Shown here: positions 15,793-24,485 of the stretch, piece by piece | Layout of the letters: every line of letters begins with the position of its first letter | Position numbering within the stretch: the stretch's first letter is position 1 | Origin: JBBDXI01 sp040902425 | Lineage (GTDB): Bacteria > Planctomycetota > Phycisphaerae > Phycisphaerales > UBA1924 | Length of the DNA stretch: 64,000 bases | Assembly: GCA_040902425.1 (NCBI GenBank) | Contig: JBBDXI010000028.1 | Coordinates: forward strand, 62,001 to 126,000 | Reading direction: 5' to 3' | Position numbers and translations under genes: made by a program | The notes under the pieces: generated by a model | Told to the model about the DNA's origin: nothing | Databases searched by the model: none | What the model saw: only the letters and a program-made list of their open reading frames with translations

Positions 15793-18063
15793 TCACTCCA
15801 CGTTCAATCCGCGCACGTACGCCTCCAGTTCCTGCCGCTGCTGCTGGAGTGTCCCCTCCTCCCTGGCCCGCTCCTCGCGGATCGCCTCGAGCCGCGTTTC
15901 CTGCTCGTTCAGCTTGGTCATGTAGCGGCGGTAGAGCTCGGTGTCGCGGGCGATGTTGGCCATGTTCTGGCGGATGCGGCTCTGGTCCTGGTCGATCGTC
16001 TGCCGCTCCTGGTCCAGGAGGCCGATCCGGCGCTCGGTCTGATTGATGGCGGCCTGCATGTCCGCGGCCTTCTGCACGGCCTCCAGCACCTTCTGGCTGG
16101 CCTTGCCTTGCTTGACGTAGCCCAGCAGCGTGGGCAGGTCGAAGCCGACCACGGCGAGGGAGTGCAGGGCGGTGTGCTCCTGCACCACATCCACCTTCCC
16201 GGCCTCGGACGGCGCCAGCGCCACCTCGAAGCGGTAGAGGCTGTCGGTCTCGTCGGCGGCCTTCTTCGGCTCGACGAGGTCCCAGTTCTGGACCTTGGGG
16301 TGCTCGACGAGGACGGTCCGCGGCCGCTTGGCGTCCTTGTTGCTGAAGGCGTAGGAGACGCGGGATTCCTGCTTGAGGGTCCGCTCGATGAGGCCGCCGG
16401 CGATGCGGACCTTGCGGACGGTGCTGGTGGAGTCGTGCTTGGTGAGGGCGTGGACGTCGAGGTCCACGGCGTAGGCGAGGAGGCGCTTGTCGCCGAGGGT
16501 GACGTGCCCGATCTGGGCATCGCCCGCGTAGGCGGGGCCGTCGAAGACGCTGATCGGTCCGGGCATGAGCTGGAGGCCGGTGGTGTTCTTGAGTTCGACG
16601 CCGCGCATGGGGTGCTCGGCGTTGTCGCCCCGGTTGTAGATGCTCACGCGCCGGCCGTCGATGGCGGAGGAGAGGATGGGGAGCATCGCCGAGCGCTGGC
16701 GGGAGATCGAGACCGGGGCGCTGAGCTGGTACTGGAAGACCTCGCCGACATCGCCGGCCTGGGCCTGGGACTGGGCGGCGTAGCGGGCGAGGTCGTCCCC
16801 GCTGATCTCCTTCTCTTCGAATGGTGCCGCACCCCCGCGGACGCCGTCGATCGCCTGGCCGAGCTCGATCCGCGGAACACTTCTGAACCGCTCGGCATCG
16901 CCGGCAGTTCTCGCGGGCGAAGCCGGCGCCGGCACGTTTTTGGCCCGATCCTGGAGTTCACGCCTAGCCGCCAGGGAGCTTCCCTCTTGGTAGATCTTCG
17001 GTTTCGCCCCCGCCACCATCGGCACGGGCACATCAGGGCGCTCGACGTGCAGGGGCTCGTACAGGTCCATCTCGAAGCTCACCGGGCGGCCGGCGACCAG
17101 CGAGAGCTTCACGTCTTCCCAGTCCTCATCCGTGGTGTTCTCGACGATGGCCCAGCCCTGGATGGTCGGCTGGCCCCCCTCCCCCCCGCCGCGCTTGGCG
17201 TCGGGCCGCTGGTTCCCGCTCTCCGGCGGCTCGGGCAGGATGAGGCGGTAGCTGGTCTTCCAGACCGGCATCTCGTGGACGTAGGCGATGATGGCCTGGC
17301 GGGCCCCCCGGCCGCTAAAGCCGACCTCGACCATCTTGGTCCGGTCGGCGTGGTGCTCGGCGAGGGCGGCGAGGGCCTTCTGCAGCTCGGCGTTCAGGCC
17401 CTTGTCGAGCAGGTCCACGGCGGTGATCTTCGTCAGGTTCACCGAGCGGATGCCGCTCTCGGTCACCACGTTCACGTAGGGGGTCTGGATCGGGTTCTGC
17501 GCGTTCCCCGAGGCCTCGGGACGCACCTCGCCGCCGAGAATCGCCCCCTGGATGACGGTCCCATCGCTGACGGTGAACCGGGCCTCCGCCCCGCGCAGGC
17601 GGGCCAGGATCGTCCCCAGCGGCGGCTGGTCGGAGAGGTCGATCCCGAAGCTGGAGAGCCGGCGCTGCAGCGGGTCCTTCGAGCCGTAGCTCACGCCGTC
17701 GATCCGGCCGCCGTCGAGGTCCAGGATCACCATCGACTTGAGGATGTCGTTGATCTGGTCGGTGGCGAAGCGGAGCTGGACCTTCTCCGCATCCTGCACC
17801 ATCGCTCGCCGCTCGAAGTACCCCACGCCCGAGCGGTACAGCGTGATCCCGCGGATGGGCATGCGGACCTCGGCCGCCTCAGCGCCCGGCGGGCGCGCGA
17901 TCGGGGCCAACCGAGCCGGCTCGTTCCTCTCGCCCCTTGGCGTCGGCAGTTGGGCGACGGAAGCGGGCGCGGCCAGCCCGGAGGCCAGAACGAGGGCCAG
18001 CGGCGTCAGGTCGCGAAGGACAGCGGCGGCACGGGCGGGCCGGCGGCGGGCGGGGGTCATCAC
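15793..18063 (-). CDS. Exported DUF4139-domain protein
   Basis: 756 residues with a signal peptide (LTPLALVLASGLAAPASVAQ). The N-terminal part (about 65-250) carries ITLYRSGVGYFERRA; the mid and C-terminal region has DUF4139 features such as VWKTSYRLILPEPPE, GWAIVENTTDEDWEDVKLSLVAGRP and TTGLQLMPGPISVFDG. These beta-sandwich repeats are also seen in mucoidy-inhibitor-like proteins. The last 100 residues form a Glu/Gln/Arg-rich coiled coil. The family has no settled function; a periplasmic or surface scaffold is possible. Start at 18063 (MM) or the next Met. It converges on nosL and diverges from the sigma-like gene with 133 bp between them. Confidence 0.82.
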   Translation of the reverse strand: MMTPARRRPARAAAVLRDLTPLALVLASGLAAPASVAQLPTPRGERNEPARLAPIARPPGAEAAEVRMPIRGITLYRSGVGYFERRAMVQDAEKVQLRFATDQINDILKSMVILDLDGGRIDGVSYGSKDPLQRRLSSFGIDLSDQPPLGTILARLRGAEARFTVSDGTVIQGAILGGEVRPEASGNAQNPIQTPYVNVVTESGIRSVNLTKITAVDLLDKGLNAELQKALAALAEHHADRTKMVEVGFSGRGARQAIIAYVHEMPVWKTSYRLILPEPPESGNQRPDAKRGGGEGGQPTIQGWAIVENTTDEDWEDVKLSLVAGRPVSFEMDLYEPLHVERPDVPVPMVAGAKPKIYQEGSSLAARRELQDRAKNVPAPASPARTAGDAERFRSVPRIELGQAIDGVRGGAAPFEEKEISGDDLARYAAQSQAQAGDVGEVFQYQLSAPVSISRQRSAMLPILSSAIDGRRVSIYNRGDNAEHPMRGVELKNTTGLQLMPGPISVFDGPAYAGDAQIGHVTLGDKRLLAYAVDLDVHALTKHDSTSTVRKVRIAGGLIERTLKQESRVSYAFSNKDAKRPRTVLVEHPKVQNWDLVEPKKAADETDSLYRFEVALAPSEAGKVDVVQEHTALHSLAVVGFDLPTLLGYVKQGKASQKVLEAVQKAADMQAAINQTERRIGLLDQERQTIDQDQSRIRQNMANIARDTELYRRYMTKLNEQETRLEAIREERAREEGTLQQQRQELEAYVRGLNVE

Positions 18064-18196
18064 GGGAATGTCTCCTTGGGGGCGGGAACCGCCGCTGGGG
18101 TTCGGTCACTCTACCACTGTTGGAGTGCGCCCGCGTGGGCCGGGTTCCGGGTCCGCCCGCCGTCGTTACACGCCCGTGACACGCCAAGGATCACCC

Positions 18197-18838
18197 ATGA
18201 CCACTCCGGCTTCGCGGAAAGAGGCGGTCGAACGCCGCGTGTGGCGGCTGGGGTATCTGCTCACGGGGGATGGGGGGCACGCGGCCGCGCTCGTGGACCG
18301 GGTGGTCCGGGTCCGGCCGGACCTGCTGGCGCTCGAAGAGCCGAAGCTGGACCGCCTGGTCGTGCTCCATGCGCGCGAGATGCCCGCGGCCAGCGTCGCC
18401 TCCGTACTCCGGGGGTCGCCCGCCGGGGCGCCGGGCGCGCCGGAGGACCCGGGCGCTGCGCTGCTCCGTCAGGCCCGGGCCGCGGTGCTGGCCCTGCCCG
18501 AGCAGCCCCGCGAGGCGTGGGTTCTCACGCATCTCGAGCAGCTCGACGACCTTCACATGAGCCGCGCGATGGATTGCTCGAAGGTCGCCGCCCGGAACCA
18601 CCTCGCGGCGGCCGATGAGCAGATGACCGTGAGCCTGGGCAAGGACCTGCCGGCGGCGACCGACCGGCTGCGCGCCCACGCGGCGGCCCTGGATGCCGCG
18701 CCGCTCATCGCGGCCCACCGGGCCGGCCGGCGCAAGCGGGCGATGACGAAGTGGGGGATCATCGCGGTGGCGGCGGCGGTGGTCGTGCTGGGCGGGGCGT
18801 GGACGGTGCTGCGGGCGCTGGGGCTCAGCGCGGGGTAG
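18197..18838 (+). CDS. Sigma-70 region 4-like protein with C-terminal membrane anchor
   Basis: 213 residues from ATG 18197, with AAGGA six bases upstream. The N-terminal part resembles an ECF sigma-factor helical domain (AVERRVWRLGYLLTGD, then LDRLVVLHAREM). The region from about 95 to 150 resembles region 4: ALPEQPREAWVLTHLEQLDDLHMSRAMDCS followed by VAARNHLAAADEQM. A single hydrophobic helix (about 188-208, IIAVAAAVVVLGGAWTVL) ends the protein. Sigma factors normally lack membrane anchors, so this may be a membrane-tethered relative or an exapted paralog. Its 3' end overlaps the convergent exostosin-like gene by 14 bp. The function is not known. Confidence 0.6.
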   Translation: MTTPASRKEAVERRVWRLGYLLTGDGGHAAALVDRVVRVRPDLLALEEPKLDRLVVLHAREMPAASVASVLRGSPAGAPGAPEDPGAALLRQARAAVLALPEQPREAWVLTHLEQLDDLHMSRAMDCSKVAARNHLAAADEQMTVSLGKDLPAATDRLRAHAAALDAAPLIAAHRAGRRKRAMTKWGIIAVAAAVVVLGGAWTVLRALGLSAG

Positions 18839-19715
18839 AGGGGATGAGGGCCTCGACCCGCTTCATGTATCGGTCCATGTGGAGCGTGGTGATGTCGAAG
18901 CTGCCCCACGTCCGCTGGTGCAGCTCGGGAGAGAAGTTGATGGAGCGGAAGTCGGACCAGTCGTCGAGCACGATCATCGGGATGTCGCGGTGCGCGTCGG
19001 TGAGGCGGGAGCGGGTGACGACGGGGATGGCGCCCAAGTAGAGGGCCTCCCAGGTGCGGTGGCAGTCGATCCCGTTCCCGTGGGGGGAGATGCAAAAGAA
19101 GGTGGAGGCCAGGTCGCGGAGGTAGCGTTCGAAGGGGAGGGGCTGCGGGTAGCCGCCCATCTCGCGCCCGCCGCCGAAGCCCTGCCACCCGTCGCCCTCG
19201 GTCTGGGCGAGGGGGATGCCGGTCTCGGCGAGGCACCGCTCGCGCTCGGCGCGGTTGGTGCGGAGGGCGTAGTTGGCGTAGAAGAGCCGGGTGCGGGGGA
19301 TGGCCTCGGCACGGATTCGGTTGAAGTGCGACACATCGCCGTGCTCCCAGCCGGGGTTGGCGATGCCGATGGGGATGGGGTGGACCTTGGAGTGCACCAG
19401 CCCGGCGTTGACCGTGAACCAGGCCTGGACTCGCGGGTCGTCGGCGATCCGCCGGTGCTTCTCGCCCACGATGTCGTCGCTGTTGGCGGTGAACAGGACG
19501 AAGGGGAAGGGCGGCGCGCCGCGCTCGTAGAGCAGCTCGACGTACTGGGTGCGGACGAAGAACCAGTTGTTGGTCAGGGTCGGGTGGACCTTGGGCGGGT
19601 CCCAGTTGGCGATGAAGCGGCAGCGGACGGCGAAGCCGTTGCCGGAGATGTAGGGGTGGGCGTGGTCCTCAAGCGAGGTCCACTGCGGGAACGGCTTGAA
19701 CTCGCGCACGCTCAC
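18825..19715 (-). CDS. Exostosin-like glycosyltransferase
   Basis: 296 residues. The C-terminal half has the exostosin/GT47-like signature FCISPHGNGIDCHRTWEALYLGAIPVV and a downstream IVLDDWSDF. The N-terminal half contains FTANSDDIVG and IPIGIANPGWEHGD, as in bacterial exostosin-family glycosyltransferases that use nucleotide sugars in the cytoplasm. There is no signal peptide. The start codon is GTG 19715, overlapping the TGA of the lipoprotein gene (GTGA), so the two are co-translated. It probably contributes to the surface polysaccharide built by the locus to the right. Acceptor and sugar are unknown. Confidence 0.75.
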   Translation of the reverse strand: MSVREFKPFPQWTSLEDHAHPYISGNGFAVRCRFIANWDPPKVHPTLTNNWFFVRTQYVELLYERGAPPFPFVLFTANSDDIVGEKHRRIADDPRVQAWFTVNAGLVHSKVHPIPIGIANPGWEHGDVSHFNRIRAEAIPRTRLFYANYALRTNRAERERCLAETGIPLAQTEGDGWQGFGGGREMGGYPQPLPFERYLRDLASTFFCISPHGNGIDCHRTWEALYLGAIPVVTRSRLTDAHRDIPMIVLDDWSDFRSINFSPELHQRTWGSFDITTLHMDRYMKRVEALIPSTPR

Positions 19716-20287
19716 GGGGTGACGGGGGTCGGCGCGGGCTGCGTGGCGGGGGCGGTCGCCGGGGGCTCCTCGGTCACCAGCGGGGCCGGGCGCTCGGGGT
19801 GCCAGTAGCGGGTGTAGGCCTCATCGGGGCTCCAGCGGGGGGACCACGGGTGTTCCCAGATAAGGCGGGGGAGGAAGAGGATCGGGTCAAGGAGCGTCGC
19901 GAGCCAGTTCGCCGGGACCTCCAGTTGCTGGTCGCGCTCGCTGCCGGCCGTCAGCTCCAGGGCCGAGAGGGCGGTCGGGTACTCGCGCCGTTGGCGCGCG
20001 GTCTCGTCGGCGATGACGACGCGGGTGGTGTAGGTCGGGTGGTGCGCGGTGCCATCCACGGGAACGAGGAAGGGCGTGGCGGCCCAGTTCGAGCGTTCGA
20101 GGCTAACCACGGAGGGCTGTTGCGGGGGCGTGAGCGCCGGCTCACCGGGGGGCATCGCCGGCGGCACGGGCGTGAAAGCCTCGATAGGGGCCGAGCGGCC
20201 GAGGGTGTCGCGGTCGTTCTCGGTGCTGATGCATCCGGATGAAAGAAGCGCAACGGGGAGGAGCATCGCAGCGGGGCCGGTTCGCAT
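19712..20287 (-). CDS. Predicted lipoprotein of unknown function
   Basis: 191 residues from ATG 20287. The signal MRTGPAAMLLPVALLSSGC has a good lipobox (LSSGC, Cys19). The mature part is proline-rich at both ends with a central segment (SNWAATPFLVPVDGTAHHPTYTTR) and ends in Pro/Ala/Thr-rich low-complexity sequence. No family is recognised. The stop overlaps the start of the exostosin-like gene. It is divergent from the glycosyltransferase gene at 20307 with only 19 bp between starts. Confidence 0.65.
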   Translation of the reverse strand: MRTGPAAMLLPVALLSSGCISTENDRDTLGRSAPIEAFTPVPPAMPPGEPALTPPQQPSVVSLERSNWAATPFLVPVDGTAHHPTYTTRVVIADETARQRREYPTALSALELTAGSERDQQLEVPANWLATLLDPILFLPRLIWEHPWSPRWSPDEAYTRYWHPERPAPLVTEEPPATAPATQPAPTPVTP

Positions 20288-20306
20288 GGCCACTAGTGTA
20301 CGGCAG

Positions 20307-21650
20307 ATGCGCCCGGGCACGGACGACCCCGCAACATCCCAGGATTCCATCGCGCGGGGCCGGGCGGCCCCGGCCGACGTTGCGCCGCCGCAACGGATCC
20401 CGCTCCCGACGCGCCACAGCATCGGCTACCTGCTCCCGGAGTTCCCCAGCCAGACCCACGCGTTCTTCTGGCGCGAGCTGGCAGCGCTGGAGATGCTCGG
20501 CGTGGATGCGCAGATCATCAGCACACGTCGGCCGGACGCCGGCGAGCGGTGCCACCAGTGGGCCGCGCAGGCGTCGCGCCGGACCATCTACCTGTTTCCG
20601 CCGGGGATGCGGGGCCTCGCGGCCGCGGGGCTGATGATGAGGGCGTGCCCGGACGGGGTGGGCGAGTGCCTGAGGGCGGCGCTGGGGGCGGGTGGGCGAG
20701 GGTGCTCGCGGGTGCGGATGATGGGCCTGATTGCGATGGGGGCGCGGCTGTCCGGGATCGCCCAGAGGATCGGGCTGGGGCACATCCACGTGCACTCGTG
20801 CGCGGACGCGGCGTTCATCGCGATGTTCTCGAACATGATGGGCGGGCCGCCGTACAGCCTGACGTTGCACGGCGATGCGGACGATTATGGGGCGGGGCAG
20901 GCCCTCAAGTGGGGTCACGCGGCGTTCGGGTTCGTGGTGACGTCGGCCCTGCTCCCCGGGCTTCACCGGGCGGCGCCGGGCCTGGACGATTCAAAGGTGC
21001 TGGTGGCCCCGATGGGAGTCGATATCGAGAGGTTCACGCGGGGGCGGCCGTATCCCCCGGCTCGGCGGGGTCCGGCGCGTGTGGTGTGCTGCGGGCGGCT
21101 GAACCGTGCGAAGGGGCAGGTCGAGCTGGTGCGGGCGGCGGCGGCGCTGCGGTCCGTGGGGATCGAGGCCGAGGTGCGGCTGATCGGCGACGGGCCCGCG
21201 CGGGCGCTGGTGGAGCGGGAGATCAGGAGGCTGGCGCTGACCGGGCGGGCGCTGGTGCTTGGGGCGCTCCCGGAGTCGCGCGTCAGAGAGGAACTTGAAG
21301 GGGCTCATGTGTTCGCGCTCCCCAGCCACGCCGAGGCCCTGGGCGTCGCGACGATGGAGGCGATGGCGATGGGGGTGCCGGTGGTGGTCTCCGCGGTGGG
21401 GGGCGTGCCGGGGCTGGTCCGGCACGGCGTCGATGGGCTGTTGGTTCCCGCGCGGGATGAGGGGGCGCTGGTCGAGGCCTTGCGTGAGGTCCTGGGCAAC
21501 CCGGCGGAGGCGCGCCGGATGGGCGAGAGCGGCGCCGGGCGCATCCGCGAGTACTTCCACTCGGGGGTGAGCGCCTCGCGCCTCACGGCCGTGCTCGATA
21601 CCCTCTACGGCAGCGAGCCGGAGCCGGGGCTGGCGGCGCGGAGAGGGTGA
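20307..21650 (+). CDS. GT4-family glycosyltransferase
   Basis: 447 residues; GT-B fold retaining glycosyltransferase. The N-terminal domain begins IGYLLPEFPSQTHAFFWREL, typical of EPS GT4 enzymes, with HVHSCADAA and SLTLHGDADDY. The C-terminal domain has CCGRLNRAKGQVELV, RLIGDGP and the E-x7-E motif E343-ALGVATM-E351 that binds the nucleotide-sugar donor. Starts at 20307 or 20286 are both possible; 20286 would overlap the divergent lipoprotein start. First gene of the plus-strand polysaccharide locus; the next gene starts 4 bp after its stop. Confidence 0.87.
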   Translation: MRPGTDDPATSQDSIARGRAAPADVAPPQRIPLPTRHSIGYLLPEFPSQTHAFFWRELAALEMLGVDAQIISTRRPDAGERCHQWAAQASRRTIYLFPPGMRGLAAAGLMMRACPDGVGECLRAALGAGGRGCSRVRMMGLIAMGARLSGIAQRIGLGHIHVHSCADAAFIAMFSNMMGGPPYSLTLHGDADDYGAGQALKWGHAAFGFVVTSALLPGLHRAAPGLDDSKVLVAPMGVDIERFTRGRPYPPARRGPARVVCCGRLNRAKGQVELVRAAAALRSVGIEAEVRLIGDGPARALVEREIRRLALTGRALVLGALPESRVREELEGAHVFALPSHAEALGVATMEAMAMGVPVVVSAVGGVPGLVRHGVDGLLVPARDEGALVEALREVLGNPAEARRMGESGAGRIREYFHSGVSASRLTAVLDTLYGSEPEPGLAARRG

Positions 21651-21654
21651 GCCG

Positions 21655-23004
21655 ATGCGGGTCCTTCTTATCGCCGAGGCCGCGAACCCGGAATGGGTCT
21701 CGGTGCCGCTGGAGGGCTGGTCGCACTCGCGGGCGATCGCGGGGCTCGTGGATGCGCACCTGGTGACGCAGGTCCGCAACCGCGCGGCGATCGAGCGCGC
21801 GGGCGCCGGGCCGTCCGAGTTCACCGCGATCGACTCGGAGGCGGTTGCACGCCGGGCCCACGGCCTGGCGACGTTCCTGAGGGGTGGGCCGGACAAGGCG
21901 TGGACGATGGCCGCCGCGGTGAGCGCGATCACGTACCCCTACTTCGAGCACCTGGTGTGGAAGCGGTTCGGGCCGGAGATTCGCGCCGGGGGCTTCGACG
22001 TCGTTCACCGGCTCATCCCGCTGAGCCCGACGGCGCCGAGCCCGATCGCCCGTCGGTGCGCGGCGGCGGGGGTCCCGTTCGTCGCCGGGCCCTTGAACGG
22101 GGGCGTGCCCTGGCCGCGCGGGTTCGATTCGGCGCGACGACGTGAGAAGGAGTGGCTCAGCTACTTCCGGGGGGCGTACCGGTTGCTGCCGGGGGTTCGT
22201 TCGACCCGCCGGCACGCCGCCGCGCTGATCGTGGGGTCGCGGGACACGCTGGCGGAAATGCCGGGGTGGGTCCGCCCCAAGTGCGTGTACATCCCGGAGA
22301 ACGCCGTGGACCCTTCCCGCTTCCGGAAGACGGTGGCGGCAGCGGCGGCGCGGCCGGTCCGAGTGGTCTTTGTGGGGAGGCTGGTGCCGTACAAGGGGGC
22401 GGACATGCTGCTGGAGGCCGCGGCCCCGCTCGTGAAGGACGGGCGCGTGGTCGTCGAGATCATCGGGGACGGCCCGGAGATGCCGTCCTTGCGGGGGCTC
22501 GTCGAGCGGCTGGGAATCGGTGGCGGCGTGTCGCTGCGGGGTTGGGTAGCGCACCGGGCCCTGGAGGAGCGGCTGATCGCCTCGGATGTGTTTGCGTTCC
22601 CGAGCATCCGGGAGTTCGGCGGTGCGGTGGTTCTGGAAGCGATGGCGGTGGGGCTCGTCCCGGTCGTGGTCGGCTACGGTGGTCCGGGCGAACTGGTGTC
22701 GAAGGAGACCGGCATTCGGGTTCCGATCGGATCACGGGTGGAGATCACACGTGGCTTTCGCGAGGTGCTGACCCGCCTGGCGGATGCTCCGGAGACGATC
22801 CGGCCGATGGGGCTGCGTGGGCGCGAGCGGGTGATGCGCCACTTCACGTGGGAGGCCAAGGCGCGGCAGGTGCTCGAGGTCTACCGCTGGGTGTGCGGGC
22901 TGCGGCCCAAGCCGCCTGATTTCGGGGGCGAGGCGGCCTCGGAGGCGCCGGTGGACGCGGCGTTCGTGGGGCGTGTGCCGGTGATGCGAGGGAGTCACGT
23001 GTGA
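21655..23004 (+). CDS. GT4-family glycosyltransferase
   Basis: 449 residues. N-terminal strand MRVLLIAEAANPEW, mid segment FVAGPLNGGVPWPRGF (the GPLNGG turn is common in EPS GT4 enzymes), then VVFVGRLVPYKGADMLLEA, IIGDGPE and E-x7-E in REFGGAVVLEAM. It acts in the cytoplasm adding one sugar to a lipid-linked repeat unit. GTG of the flippase gene overlaps its TGA. The sugar specificity cannot be read from sequence. Confidence 0.87.
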   Translation: MRVLLIAEAANPEWVSVPLEGWSHSRAIAGLVDAHLVTQVRNRAAIERAGAGPSEFTAIDSEAVARRAHGLATFLRGGPDKAWTMAAAVSAITYPYFEHLVWKRFGPEIRAGGFDVVHRLIPLSPTAPSPIARRCAAAGVPFVAGPLNGGVPWPRGFDSARRREKEWLSYFRGAYRLLPGVRSTRRHAAALIVGSRDTLAEMPGWVRPKCVYIPENAVDPSRFRKTVAAAAARPVRVVFVGRLVPYKGADMLLEAAAPLVKDGRVVVEIIGDGPEMPSLRGLVERLGIGGGVSLRGWVAHRALEERLIASDVFAFPSIREFGGAVVLEAMAVGLVPVVVGYGGPGELVSKETGIRVPIGSRVEITRGFREVLTRLADAPETIRPMGLRGRERVMRHFTWEAKARQVLEVYRWVCGLRPKPPDFGGEAASEAPVDAAFVGRVPVMRGSHV

Positions 23005-24485
23005 CACAGGCCTCGGCCGAAGCGCCCGCCACGGCAGCCCCGCACGCGCCGGCTGGTGCTGCGACTGCGAGCGAGAGCGGAGGGCCGACGCTGAAGGCGC
23101 GCGCCATGCGGGCGTCGGCGTGGACGGTGGGGGGGTACGTCTTCTCGCTGGGGATGCGGCTGGTCAGCAACGTGCTGCTGACGCGGCTGCTGGCGCCGGA
23201 GCTGTTCGGGATCATGCTGTTCGCGCAGAGCCTGCTGGAGGGGCTGGCGCTGTTCTCCGAGCTGGGCGTGGGGCAGAGCCTGATCCGCGACCCGCGGGGG
23301 GAGGAGCGGGCGTTCGTCAACACGGCGTGGACGATGCAGGTCGTACGGGGAGCGATCCTGACGGTGATCGCGTGCGCCGCGGCGTGGCCGATGGCGGTGG
23401 TCTACGACGCGCCCATCCTGCTCGGCGTGATTCCCGCGATGGGGGCGGTCTCGCTTCTGGCGGGGCTCTTCTCGCCCTCGTACCACCTGATGTACCGCCA
23501 CCTCACGCTGGGGCGGGTCATGGCCCTGGACCAGTCCTCCGCGCTCCTCGGGACAGCGACGGCGATCCTGCTGGCGTGGCTGACGGGGAGCGTGTGGGCG
23601 CTGGTGATCGCGAACCTGTCTTCGGTGGGCTGGAAGGCGGTGTGGACCCACTGGCTGCTCCCGGGGCCGCGGGTCCGGCCGCAGTGGGACCCCGGTGCGG
23701 CGCGCGCGATCTGGGGCTTCGGCCGCTGGATCCTTCTGAGTTCCGCGATGATGTTCGTGTCGCGGAAGGCGGACGCGTTCATGCTGCCGAGGCTGATCGG
23801 GTTCCAGATGCTGGGCGTGTACAACATCGCGATGGCGCTGGCCGAGATCACCGTGTCGTTCGGCGCGCAGATCACATCCAGCGTGCTCTTCCCGGCGTAC
23901 TCGCGGGTGGCGCACGAGGGCGTGGACCGCCTGCGGGACGTGTACTACCGGTCGAGGCTCCGCATCGACATTCTCTGCCTTTTCACCACCGGCGGGATCT
24001 GCGGGGGCGCGCCGTGGATCATCCGCTTCCTGTACGACGACCGCTACGCCATGGCGTCGGTGATGCTGTCGGCGCTCGCCGTGCGGTCGGCGATGATGGC
24101 GATGCTCCTGCCCGCGGAGAGCGTGCTGTTCGCGATGGGGCACAGCTGGTACAGCTTCACCCGCAACGCGGCCCGGGCCGTGTGGGTGATCGCGGGGATC
24201 CCGATCGCCTGGGCGGTCGGGAGCCACCTCCCGGACCCCAACGGCGGTCTGTACGGGGTGCTCGTCGTCATGGCGCTGACCGAGGTGCCGGTGCTTCTGG
24301 TGCTCTGGCCGGCGGCGATCAAGCACCGGGTCTTCTGGTTGCCCGGCGAGCTGCGATCGGTCCTGCTGTTCGCGGTGGGGCTGCTGGCAGGGTACCTGTT
24401 CCTGACGATCGTGCCCCAGGTGCGGCTCAACGACGTGTTCCAGGCGATGGGGTGGACGCCGCAGCAGAGCCGGGGAACACCGTGA
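23001..24485 (+). CDS. Wzx-like polysaccharide flippase (MOP superfamily)
   Basis: 494 residues, GTG start overlapping the previous stop. About 12-14 membrane helices after a 35-residue Ala-rich cytoplasmic N-terminus. Characteristic stretches: ASAWTVGGYVFSLGMRLVSNVLLTRLL, then LFGIMLFAQSLLEGLALFSELGVGQSLI, and the cytoplasmic FVSRKADAFMLPRLIG. These are typical of oligosaccharide flippases that turn lipid-linked repeat units from the inner to the outer leaflet. Flanked by glycosyltransferases that would build the unit. The GTG of the next gene overlaps its stop. Confidence 0.88.
   Translation: MTQASAEAPATAAPHAPAGAATASESGGPTLKARAMRASAWTVGGYVFSLGMRLVSNVLLTRLLAPELFGIMLFAQSLLEGLALFSELGVGQSLIRDPRGEERAFVNTAWTMQVVRGAILTVIACAAAWPMAVVYDAPILLGVIPAMGAVSLLAGLFSPSYHLMYRHLTLGRVMALDQSSALLGTATAILLAWLTGSVWALVIANLSSVGWKAVWTHWLLPGPRVRPQWDPGAARAIWGFGRWILLSSAMMFVSRKADAFMLPRLIGFQMLGVYNIAMALAEITVSFGAQITSSVLFPAYSRVAHEGVDRLRDVYYRSRLRIDILCLFTTGGICGGAPWIIRFLYDDRYAMASVMLSALAVRSAMMAMLLPAESVLFAMGHSWYSFTRNAARAVWVIAGIPIAWAVGSHLPDPNGGLYGVLVVMALTEVPVLLVLWPAAIKHRVFWLPGELRSVLLFAVGLLAGYLFLTIVPQVRLNDVFQAMGWTPQQSRGTP

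Noticed and set aside
16108..18618. 836-residue plus-strand frame opposite the DUF4139 gene
   Set aside because: The minus strand encodes a signal peptide and DUF4139 features; the plus frame is a composition artefact running through the divergent promoter region.
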